Shown: piece after piece, positions 35,583-42,151 of the stretch
Position numbering within the stretch: the stretch's first letter is position 1
How the letters are laid out: every line of letters begins with the position of its first letter
Assembly (NCBI RefSeq): GCF_000024985.1
Contig: NC_013523.1
Location: forward strand, 806,001 to 870,000
Source: Sphaerobacter thermophilus DSM 20745
Lineage (GTDB): Bacteria; Chloroflexota; Chloroflexia; Thermomicrobiales; Thermomicrobiaceae
Direction: 5' to 3'
DNA length: 64,000 nt
Position numbers and translations under genes: made by a program
The notes under the pieces: model-generated
What the model was told of the DNA's origin: nothing
Seen by the model: the letters and a program-made list of their open reading frames with translations, nothing else
The model's database searches: none

Positions 35583-35987
35583 GGTGTCCTCGCAACCAGT
35601 TCAGCCGCTCTAGTAGGACGATGGATCGCGTTGCGCGCGGCGCGAGTGAGGCAGGGTCACATCGCTGTTATGCGGGTCATACGTCGTGCTAGGGATACGA
35701 TAACCGCCGTAGGATCACGTGGTCGCAACAGTCACTGTCGCAACGTGTCAGATGCGTTGCCATGGCGAGGATAGGATTGCGGCAATGTCTTGGTCCGCGT
35801 TGCGACCATGCCATGGCTGGCACAGAGATTGTGACGGAATAAACATTCCACCCGACCACCAGATCGGGTACGGTTTGGACAGGTCTGGTGGGCTAGTCGG
35901 ACAGGTGGGAACGACCGGCCTCGCCTGGTATGGTACGCCGGGAGCGCAACGAGGCGCTCTGAGGCCGAAGGTGACGGGAGTGGTGCC
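35583..35987. other. 405-nt intergenic region with repeated GTCGCAAC boxes
   Basis: Divergent region between the monooxygenase operon and a small plus-strand gene, with somewhat lower G+C than its surroundings. GTCGCAAC occurs at 35722-35729 and 35737-35744 (same strand, 15 nt apart) and inverted at 35799-35806. These may be operator sites. No gene was found. Confidence 0.45.
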
Positions 35988-36281
35988 GTGGAGGTTGTTT
36001 CCGGCGACGCGGCCGGCGTCACGCTCCTCGATCCACCGGAAGTCGTCTGTGTAGCGACCACGCGGGATCCTGCCCAGGTGGCGCGCTGGAGGGAAAAGCT
36101 GGAGCGGGCGAACATGCCAGTCCGCACCCAGACGATCAGCGTCAGCCAGCCGGGGCAGCCGCGCGAGGTTGTCTACCTCCTCTACGTCCGGCCCTGCGAT
36201 GAGGAGGCTGCCGTGCAACTGATCGGGTCGCAGCCGGGCCTCCCGATCTTCCCCCTCGCGCACCTTCGTCAGACCTGGTAG
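35988..36281 (+). CDS. Small protein of unknown function
   Basis: 97 residues from a GTG at 35988, about 9 nt after GGGAG. The sequence has alternating strands and helices: PEVVCVATTRDPAQVARWREKLE, then VVYLLYVRPCDEEAAVQLIG. This resembles small ferredoxin-like or DUF2007-type signal-transducing folds, where a beta-alpha-beta unit begins with an (E)V-x-T-x-DP motif. Assignment is tentative. It is followed by a 180-nt region with two hairpins and another small gene. Confidence 0.5.
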   Translation: MEVVSGDAAGVTLLDPPEVVCVATTRDPAQVARWREKLERANMPVRTQTISVSQPGQPREVVYLLYVRPCDEEAAVQLIGSQPGLPIFPLAHLRQTW

Positions 36282-36402
36282 TGACGCCGGAAGTTGATCC
36301 CAGGGCACGGTTCCTGCTGCACGCGCCGGGGATTGGTGCCGCGTGACTGGATCGGGTCGTGCGCTCGGGAACTTCCCCTGCTATCGCGGCGTCTCATCAA
36401 TA

Positions 36403-36443
36403 GGCGCATCAACGGTGATGCGCCCCACGGGCGGTGCCCGTGG
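36403..36443 (+). other. Two adjacent hairpins upstream of the 36461 gene
   Basis: GGCGCATCA/TGATGCGCC (36403-36424) with an ACGG loop, then CCACGGGC/GCCCGTGG (36425-36443) with a 3-nt loop. No T-run follows. They lie just before the GGAGGA ribosome-binding site and may influence expression of the next gene. Confidence 0.4.
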
Positions 36444-36460
36444 CATGACGGAGGATTAGA

Positions 36461-36763
36461 GTGACCGAACGAGAGTTGCTGCGAATCATCGCTGCCTCGC
36501 CGAGCAAGCCGGGCGACCTCGTCGTCGAAGATCGGCACGGCGAGCGGCGACTGTTCATCGGTTCCACCGGCACGCTGAGCCGGGGGACGCTCAACCCCGA
36601 CTTTGTGGCGGCGCTGCTGCGCAGCGACCGCTGGGAGCCGATCGACGACGACCGGTGGTACTCACTGGAGGAATTGCGACAGCGCTACGCCTCGGGACAG
36701 CCCGAGAGTGAGCGCACCGGCGCGCGGCGGCTCGTTGCCGCGCTCGGGGGTCGCTCCCGCTGA
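36461..36763 (+). CDS. Small hypothetical protein
   Basis: 100 residues from GTG 36461, with GGAGGATTAGA immediately upstream. The sequence is soluble, with ITAASPSKPG-like N-terminus, DLVVEDRHGERRLFIGSTGTL and a helical YSLEELRQRYASG segment near the end. No known motif. The good ribosome-binding site and the strong intrinsic terminator after it support a real gene with its own transcript. Confidence 0.55.
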   Translation: MTERELLRIIAASPSKPGDLVVEDRHGERRLFIGSTGTLSRGTLNPDFVAALLRSDRWEPIDDDRWYSLEELRQRYASGQPESERTGARRLVAALGGRSR

Positions 36764-36778
36764 TTCGCACGCGATCAC

Positions 36779-36816
36779 GCACCCGGCACCGTGTGGTGCC
36801 GGGTGCGATTTTTTTT
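36779..36816 (+). terminator. Intrinsic terminator
   Basis: 12-bp perfect stem GCACCCGGCACC/GGTGCCGGGTGC with GTGT loop, followed by eight T residues. A textbook terminator 15 nt after the small gene. Confidence 0.9.
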
Positions 36817-36839
36817 GTGCCGCGTGGCGGAGCCACCGC

Positions 36840-36883
36840 TTGACAGCGCGGCCCACCTCGCTACTATGTAGGTATCCTACATA
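36840..36883 (+). promoter_or_regulatory. Promoter overlapped by a 19-bp perfect palindrome (predicted MarR operator)
   Basis: TTGACA at 36840-36845 and TACTAT at 36862-36867 (16-nt spacer) form the promoter. TATGTAGG-TAT-CCTACATA at 36865-36883 is an exact inverted repeat starting inside the -10 box. Binding there would block transcription of the protoglobin-MarR operon, whose second gene is the obvious repressor. Confidence 0.75.
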
Positions 36884-36907
36884 TCTTCTAGCGAAAGGAG
36901 GCCGCGC

Positions 36908-37495
36908 ATGGCAGTGAGTCAGATCCCCGGCTATCGCTACGGCGACCCGTCGCTCCCACCCTCGTCGATCTCGCTGGACGATCTGCACCGGATCCAGCAG
37001 GCTCTTCTCTTCACCGAGGACGATGTCCGGGCTCTGCGTCGCGCGGGCGAGATCCTGGCGCCACAGGTCTCCGACATCCTCGACGTCTGGTACGGGTTCG
37101 TCGGCAACCATGACTTCCTGCTGGCCTACTTCTCGACGCCGGATGGGCCGGATGCGGATTATCTCGCTCGGGTCCGCGCCCGATTCGGCCAGTGGATCCT
37201 GGACACGTGCCGGGCCGAGTACGATGAGTCCTGGCTGGCCTACCAGGAGGAGATCGCCCGCCGGCACTATCAGGACAAGAACAAGACGGACGGCGTGCAG
37301 GGCGCGCCCCCGTTCATCCACTTTCGCTACGTCAACGCCCTGATCTACCCTATCTTCGCGACCATCCGTCCCTTCCTGGAGAAGGGGGAGTCGGACCCGG
37401 CGGAGGTCGAGCGGATGCATCAAGCGTGGCTGAAGGCGGTGCTCCTGCAGGTGACCCTCTGGAGCCAGCCGTACCTGCGAGAGGGAGCGTTCTGA
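36908..37495 (+). CDS. Protoglobin (single-domain haem gas-binding protein)
   Basis: 195 residues. Matches the protoglobin fold: an N-terminal pre-A extension (IPGYRYGDPSLPPSSISLDDL), WYGFVGNHDFLLAYF, and the key motif IARRHYQDKNKTDGV, where His120 corresponds to the proximal haem ligand of archaeal protoglobin. HFRYVNALIYPI then follows. Protoglobins bind O2, CO and NO. No signalling domain is attached, so it may sense, store or detoxify a gas. AAAGGAGG precedes ATG 36908. It is the first gene of an operon with a MarR regulator 3 nt downstream. Confidence 0.9.
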   Translation: MAVSQIPGYRYGDPSLPPSSISLDDLHRIQQALLFTEDDVRALRRAGEILAPQVSDILDVWYGFVGNHDFLLAYFSTPDGPDADYLARVRARFGQWILDTCRAEYDESWLAYQEEIARRHYQDKNKTDGVQGAPPFIHFRYVNALIYPIFATIRPFLEKGESDPAEVERMHQAWLKAVLLQVTLWSQPYLREGAF

Positions 37496-37498
37496 CGG

Positions 37499-38146
37499 GT
37501 GAGCCTCTACGACCCTGAACGCCGGCGGAACGACCCGGCAGCTCGCGTCGGGATGGCGCTGCTCCGCATGGCCCAGGCGGTGAAGAAACTTTCCCTCGCC
37601 GAGGCGGAGGAGCAGGGGCTCACGCCGGTGCAGGCTCAGACGCTCCTGTTCATCCGGCACACTAAGCCGTTCCTCGCGTCGGTCGGGCGGCTCGCAGCGG
37701 AGTTGGGGACCACCCACGCGACGGCGATCGGTGTGGTGGATGGCCTGATACGGCGCGGGCTGGTGGCGAAGGAGCCCAGTCCATCCGACCGGCGGGTGAC
37801 GCTCCTCCGACTCACCCCGCAGGGTGAGGCCGTGTGCCGAAACCTCGATGGGTGGGGCCAAACGCTGGCGGAGGCGCTCGGGCGCCTCGACTCCGATGAT
37901 CTGATGAGCCTGGAGCGACACCTGGGCGCCCTGGTGTGGAGCCTGCGTGAGGCGGGTGCCCTGCAGGTAAGCGAGCCGTGCCGCGGCTGCGTGCATTTCC
38001 GAGAGAACGCCGCACCGGGCACGCCCGAGCCGCACCGCTGTGTGCTGATCGACCGCTACCTGTCGGAAGCGGACGCTCGGCTCGCCTGCCCCGATTTCAC
38101 GCCCGCCGCCCTCGTGGGTCGGGACAGCCCAGCGAACCCCCGGTAG
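37499..38146 (+). CDS. MarR-family regulator with C-terminal four-cysteine motif
   Basis: 215 residues from GTG 37499. Residues about 15-150 are a MarR winged helix: LTPVQAQTLLFI, LAAELGTTHATAIGVVDGLIRRGLV and the wing PSDRRVTLLRLTPQGE. An extension beyond the usual length carries Cys161, Cys164, Cys181 and Cys197 (CRGCVHF, HRCVLIDRYL, LACPDF), a C-x2-C-x16-C-x15-C set that could bind Zn or an Fe-S cluster. It probably represses its own operon through the palindrome at 36865-36883. The ligand may be redox- or gas-related given the protoglobin partner. Inference only for the cluster. Confidence 0.85.
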   Translation: MSLYDPERRRNDPAARVGMALLRMAQAVKKLSLAEAEEQGLTPVQAQTLLFIRHTKPFLASVGRLAAELGTTHATAIGVVDGLIRRGLVAKEPSPSDRRVTLLRLTPQGEAVCRNLDGWGQTLAEALGRLDSDDLMSLERHLGALVWSLREAGALQVSEPCRGCVHFRENAAPGTPEPHRCVLIDRYLSEADARLACPDFTPAALVGRDSPANPR

Positions 38147-38248
38147 GGGGCGCAGGTGCCGTGGCCAGACTAGTGCCGATGACCGCGCTCGGGACGAACC
38201 GGACGCTCCAGGTCGCCTGCCCTCCGGGTGCGGAACCGGAAGCCTGCC

Positions 38249-38277
38249 TTGACACTGGGAGCGGGGTCTGATACATT
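38249..38277 (+). promoter_or_regulatory. Promoter of the leu operon leader
   Basis: Perfect TTGACA (38249-38254), 17-nt spacer, TACATT (38272-38277). The transcript should begin near 38284, directly before the T-box, about 500 nt ahead of leuA. Confidence 0.75.
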
Positions 38278-38286
38278 GCTCACAAT

Positions 38287-38532
38287 CTCATCTGGCGATG
38301 AGGGGAAGTAGTAGCGCGTTTCGGCGCACAGCGAGCCGGGGACAGGTGTGAGCCCGGCGCGAGCAGAGCGCGCGAACTCGTCCCTGAGCCGTCGGGGTGA
38401 AGCCGGTAGGTCTAGCTCCGACCGGGTCGCGTCCGTTAGCACGCGCAGAGTGGGCACCGCTCCGAGCGGGAGCAGTGCCAAGTAGGGTGGTACCGCGGGT
38501 GAAGCCCGTCCCTTCAGTGGGACGGGTTTTTT
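38287..38532 (+). ncRNA. T-box riboswitch (transcriptional) upstream of leuACDB
   Basis: The conserved T-box sequence AGGGTGGTACCGCGGG is at 38484-38499. It follows a Stem I with AGTA on the 5' side (near 38307) and GAACTC on the 3' side (38374-38379); CTC (Leu) at 38377-38379 is the best specifier candidate. A Stem III-like helix (GGCAC/GTGCC with GCTCC/GGGAGC) spans about 38453-38480. The intrinsic terminator is CCCGTCCC/GGGACGGG (38505-38526) with six T residues. Uncharged tRNA-Leu would stabilise the antiterminator and let transcription continue. The T-box motif and terminator are certain; the specifier assignment is inference. Confidence 0.9.
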
Positions 38533-38565
38533 GATTGCCGAGAGCGGCACGAGCGGTAGGACGAC

Positions 38566-38676
38566 ATGGTGATCGGGCAGATGGCAGCGCGCAACCTCGA
38601 CCTTCTCGGGCTTTTCCTTCTTTCCCTTCTTCGGCCCCTTGGCGGGGCGAGAGGCGCGCTGGGAGGCTGCCCGTAA
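38566..38676 (+). CDS. leuL: Leucine-rich leader peptide of the leu attenuator
   Basis: A 36-codon frame from ATG 38566 (after GGTAGGA), or 31 codons from the in-frame ATG at 38581, ending in TAA at 38674-38676. From 38596 the peptide reads LDLLGLFLLSLLRPL: nine Leu in fifteen codons, all CTT or CTC. CTT is uncommon in the other genes of this window, which prefer CTG and CTC. The frame ends just before the terminator/antiterminator pair, as in enterobacterial leuL. Ribosome stalling at these codons under leucine shortage would favour readthrough into leuA. It is too short for routine gene calling. Confidence 0.85.
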   Translation: MVIGQMAARNLDLLGLFLLSLLRPLGGARGALGGCP

Positions 38677-38739
38677 CGCGGGCATACGTATCAGACCGGA
38701 ACACTCACCGGCCTCCCAGCACGGGAGGCCGGTTCGTTT
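38658..38739 (+). promoter_or_regulatory. Attenuator: mutually exclusive antiterminator and terminator
   Basis: GCTGGGAGGC (38658-38667, inside the leader peptide frame) is an exact complement of GCCTCCCAGC (38711-38720). The latter overlaps CCGGCCTCCC (38708-38717), which pairs exactly with GGGAGGCCGG (38723-38732) to form a 10-bp terminator followed by TTCGTTT. The two helices cannot coexist. A ribosome at the stop codon covers 38658-38667 and allows the terminator; one stalled at the Leu codons leaves it free. A small hairpin TGCCCG/CGGGCA (38668-38684) with the stop codon in its loop may act as a pause site. Confidence 0.85.
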
Positions 38740-38787
38740 ATCCGGCACTTGTCATCACGTCGGACTGGAGAGGAGCGGAGGTACCCG

Positions 38788-40314
38788 ATGAGCGACAGGT
38801 TGATCATCTTCGACACGACGCTGCGTGACGGCGAGCAGTCGCCGGGTGCGACGATGGCGACCCCGGAGAAGCTGGAAGTCGCCCGAATGCTCGCCCGCAT
38901 GGGCGTCGACGTGATCGAGGCCGGCTTCCCGGCCGCGTCGCCCGGCGATCTGGAGGCCGTGCGGACCATCGCGCGCGAGGTCAAGGGGAGCGTGATCTGC
39001 GCCCTGGCGCGGGCCAATGACCAGGACATCGACGCCGCCTGGGAAGGGATACGCCCGGCGGAGGAGGCGCGCATCCACACGTTCATCGCGACCTCGCCGG
39101 TCCACATGGAGTACAAGCTCCGCATGACGCCGGACCAGGTCGTTGAGGCGGCCCGCCGGGCTGTGACGCGGGCCCGTGGCTACGTCTCCAACGTCGAATT
39201 CTCGGCCGAGGATGCGACCCGCAGCGACTGGGACTTCCTCTGCCGCATCTTTGCGGTGGCGATTGAGGCCGGGGCGACGACGATTAACGTGCCGGACACG
39301 GTCGGCTACACCACGCCGGCCGAGTACGCGCGGCTCATCACCTACCTGATGGAGAACACGCCCGGTATCGAGAACGTCGTGGTCAGCGTCCACTGCCACG
39401 ATGACCTGGGGATGGCGACGGCCAACACCCTGGCCGCGATCCAGGCAGGCGCGCGGCAGGCGGAGGTCACGATCAACGGGATCGGGGAGCGCGCGGGCAA
39501 CACCTCGCTGGAAGAGGTCGTCATGGCGCTCCACACTCGCAAGGACTTCTACGGCGGGATCATGCCGCGCATCGAGACCCAGATGCTGGTCCCGGCGTCG
39601 CGGCTGGTAAGCCGGACAACCGGGATCGTGGTGCAGCCGAACAAGGCGATCGTCGGTGCCAACGCGTTCGCTCACGAGGCCGGCATCCACCAGGACGGCA
39701 TGTTGAAGCATCGCGACACCTACGAGATCATGACGCCGCAGTCGGTCGGCTGGGAGTCGAGCCGGTTGGTGCTCGGCAAGCACTCCGGACGTGCCGGGTT
39801 CACCGCCCGACTCAAGGAGCTGGGCTACGGCGATCTGAGCCGGGAGCAGATCGAGGAGCTATACCGGCGATTCATCGACCTGACCGACCGGAAGAAGACC
39901 GTCACCAACGCGGACCTGATCGCGATCGTCGAAGAGGACCTGCAGCACGGCCCGGAGCGCTACGTGCTGTCCGGCTGGCGGGCGCACTCCGGGTCCGACG
40001 GCCAGGCCGAGGCCTGGGTCAAGATGGTCATCGACGGCGTCGAGCGGGAGGCGTCGGCGGTCGGGAACGGGCAGATCGACGCGCTCTTCAAGGCGATCGA
40101 CCGGCTGGTGAACAGTGGTTGTACGCTGGAGGCGTTCCATATCGACGCGGTCACCCCGGGCGAGGATGCGCAGGGAGAGGTGACGGTGCGCGTGCGCTGT
40201 GGCGCGAACATCTACAACGGCCGGGGCGTGGCGACCGATATTGTGGAGGCTGGAGTACGCGCCTACCTGATGGCGCTGAACCGGGCAGGGGTAGCAACGG
40301 AGGTGACGGTCTAA
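38788..40314 (+). CDS. leuA: 2-isopropylmalate synthase
   Basis: 508 residues from ATG 38788 after GGAGGT. It condenses acetyl-CoA with 2-oxoisovalerate, the first committed step of leucine synthesis. The TIM-barrel carries FDTTLRDGEQSPG near the start, VHCHDDLGMATANTL (metal-binding HxH), NGIGERAGNTSLEEVVMAL and GANAFAHEAGIHQDG. The C-terminal LeuA regulatory domain (about 380-508, with TVRVRCGANIYNGRGVATDIVEA) is the leucine-feedback module. It heads leuA-leuC-leuD-leuB under the T-box and attenuator, 49 nt after the attenuator stem. Confidence 0.95.
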   Translation: MSDRLIIFDTTLRDGEQSPGATMATPEKLEVARMLARMGVDVIEAGFPAASPGDLEAVRTIAREVKGSVICALARANDQDIDAAWEGIRPAEEARIHTFIATSPVHMEYKLRMTPDQVVEAARRAVTRARGYVSNVEFSAEDATRSDWDFLCRIFAVAIEAGATTINVPDTVGYTTPAEYARLITYLMENTPGIENVVVSVHCHDDLGMATANTLAAIQAGARQAEVTINGIGERAGNTSLEEVVMALHTRKDFYGGIMPRIETQMLVPASRLVSRTTGIVVQPNKAIVGANAFAHEAGIHQDGMLKHRDTYEIMTPQSVGWESSRLVLGKHSGRAGFTARLKELGYGDLSREQIEELYRRFIDLTDRKKTVTNADLIAIVEEDLQHGPERYVLSGWRAHSGSDGQAEAWVKMVIDGVEREASAVGNGQIDALFKAIDRLVNSGCTLEAFHIDAVTPGEDAQGEVTVRVRCGANIYNGRGVATDIVEAGVRAYLMALNRAGVATEVTV

Positions 40315-40316
40315 GC

Positions 40317-41573
40317 ATGGGCCAGACGATGACCGAAAAGATCCTCTCGCGCGCGGCGGGCCGCCGGGTGGAGCCCGGCGAGATCGCCGAAGTCGCGGTG
40401 GATCTGGTGATGACCAACGACATCACCGCGCCGCTGGCGATCAAGGAGTTCAAGAAGACCGGGCTGGAGAAGGTTTTCGACCCGAACAAGGTCGTCTTCG
40501 TGCCGGATCATTTCGTCCCCGCCAAGGATATCAAGGCGGCCGAGCAGGCGAAGGTCATGCGCGAGTTCGCCGTCGAGCAGGGGGCGGTGTACTTCGAGGT
40601 TGGCCGCGCCGGCATCGAGCACGTTGTCTTGCCGGAGAACGGCCTCACGTTGCCGGGCCAGGTGATCATCGGCGGGGACTCCCACACCTGCACCTACGGC
40701 GCGTTCAATGCGTTCGCGACCGGTATGGGCTCGACCGACATCGCCGCGGCGATGGCGCTTGGCACCACCTGGGTGCGTGTGCCGCCGACGATCAAGTTCG
40801 TCTACAACGGCACGCTGCCCGAGGGGGTCGGCGGCAAGGACCTGATCCTCTACACCATCGGCCAGATCGGGGTGGACGGTGCGCTCTACGCGGTCATGGA
40901 GTTCACCGGCGAGGTGATCGACGCCCTCGACATGGACGGCCGCATCGCCATGGCCAACATGGCCATCGAGGCGGGTGCCAAGACCGGCATCTTCGCCTGC
41001 GACGACAAGACCCGCGAGTGGCTGGCCCGCGTCACCGATCGGCCGTACGAGCCGGTGGAGAGCGACCCGGATGCCGAGTACCTGAAGGTCATCGAGTTCG
41101 ACGTGTCCAATCTCAAGCCGGTGGTGGCGCTGCCGCACCTGCCGTCGAACGTGTACCCGGCCGATGAGGTAGGCGACATGCCGATCCATCAGGTCGTCAT
41201 CGGCTCCTGCACGAATGGCCGCATTAGCGATCTGCGTGAGGTGGCCAAGATCCTCAAGGGCCGCCAGGTGCACCCGAACGTGCGCTGCATCGTCATCCCG
41301 GGCAGCCAGGAGGTGGCCAAGCAGGCCACGCGCGAGGGGCTGGCCGACATCTTCCTGGAGGCGGGTGCGATCTTCTCCACCTCCACCTGCGGCCCGTGCC
41401 TGGGCGGCTACATGGGTGTCCTGGCCAAGGGCGAGCGCTGCGTCTCGACCACCAACCGCAACTTCCGCGGGCGCATGGGGCACCGGGAGGCCGAGATCAT
41501 CCTGGCCGGTCCGCAGGTGGCGGCCGCCAGCGCCGTGCTCGGCCGTGTCGCCTCGCCCGCCGCGTTGAACTAA
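40317..41573 (+). CDS. leuC: 3-isopropylmalate dehydratase large subunit
   Basis: 418 residues, the short form shared with archaea and many thermophiles. It isomerises 2- to 3-isopropylmalate with LeuD. The aconitase-type [4Fe-4S] ligands are in GSCTNGRISDL and STCGPCLGGYMG; GGDSHTCTYGAFNAFATGMGSTD is the substrate region. It starts 2 nt after leuA; an ATG four codons later (MTEKILSR) is also possible. This subgroup includes homoaconitase-like enzymes, but the leu operon context settles the role. Confidence 0.93.
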   Translation: MGQTMTEKILSRAAGRRVEPGEIAEVAVDLVMTNDITAPLAIKEFKKTGLEKVFDPNKVVFVPDHFVPAKDIKAAEQAKVMREFAVEQGAVYFEVGRAGIEHVVLPENGLTLPGQVIIGGDSHTCTYGAFNAFATGMGSTDIAAAMALGTTWVRVPPTIKFVYNGTLPEGVGGKDLILYTIGQIGVDGALYAVMEFTGEVIDALDMDGRIAMANMAIEAGAKTGIFACDDKTREWLARVTDRPYEPVESDPDAEYLKVIEFDVSNLKPVVALPHLPSNVYPADEVGDMPIHQVVIGSCTNGRISDLREVAKILKGRQVHPNVRCIVIPGSQEVAKQATREGLADIFLEAGAIFSTSTCGPCLGGYMGVLAKGERCVSTTNRNFRGRMGHREAEIILAGPQVAAASAVLGRVASPAALN

Positions 41574-41587
41574 TCGGGTAACGACGG

Positions 41588-41612
41588 GGCCGCCCGCTGA
41601 GAGCGGGCGGCC
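41588..41612 (+). other. Perfect hairpin between leuC and leuD
   Basis: 10-bp stem GGCCGCCCGC/GCGGGCGGCC with loop TGAGA and no T-run, inside the operon. It may stabilise or process the mRNA, or cause partial termination. Confidence 0.5.
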
Positions 41613-41632
41613 TGCGCAGGGAGCGCACGCGA

Positions 41633-42151
41633 ATGCTGATTCGAGGCAAGGTCTGGAAGTTCGGGGATGACATCGACACCGATGTGATCATCCCCGCGCG
41701 CTATCTGGTCACGTTCGAGCCGGAAGAGCTCGCCAAGCACGTCATGGAGGACATCGACCCGACCTTCGCCAGCAAGGTCCAGCCGGGCGACATCATCGTC
41801 GCCGGCAAGAACTTCGGCTGCGGCTCCTCGCGCGAGCACGCGCCGATCGCGATCAAGGGCGCGGGGGTCGCGGCGGTGGTCGCCGAGTCGTACGCGCGCA
41901 TCTTCTTCCGCAACGCGATCAACATCGGCCTGCCGGTGATCGACGCGGCAGAGGCGGCTCGCGAGGCGGAGGAGGGTGACATCCTGGAGATCGACACCGA
42001 AGAGGGCGAGATCCTCAACACCCGCACCGGCAAGACCTACCGGGCCGCGCGCTACGACGACTTCATCCAGGACATCATCAACGCCGGTGGTCTGATGGAG
42101 GCGGTCACGCGGCGAGTCCAGGAGCGGCGGGGGGAGCAGCAGCCCTCATGA
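41633..42151 (+). CDS. leuD: 3-isopropylmalate dehydratase small subunit
   Basis: 172 residues; the swivelling domain partner of LeuC. Motifs: [17 protein letters not shown] at the N-terminus and [19 protein letters not shown], the substrate-recognition loop of the family. The [11 protein letters not shown] segment follows. The length fits the archaeal/thermophile type (about 165-170 aa). The ATG at 41633 follows AGGGAG by about 10 nt. Its end overlaps leuB by four bases (ATGA), giving coupled translation. Confidence 0.94.
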   Translation: MLIRGKVWKFGDDIDTDVIIPARYLVTFEPEELAKHVMEDIDPTFASKVQPGDIIVAGKNFGCGSSREHAPIAIKGAGVAAVVAESYARIFFRNAINIGLPVIDAAEAAREAEEGDILEIDTEEGEILNTRTGKTYRAARYDDFIQDIINAGGLMEAVTRRVQERRGEQQPS

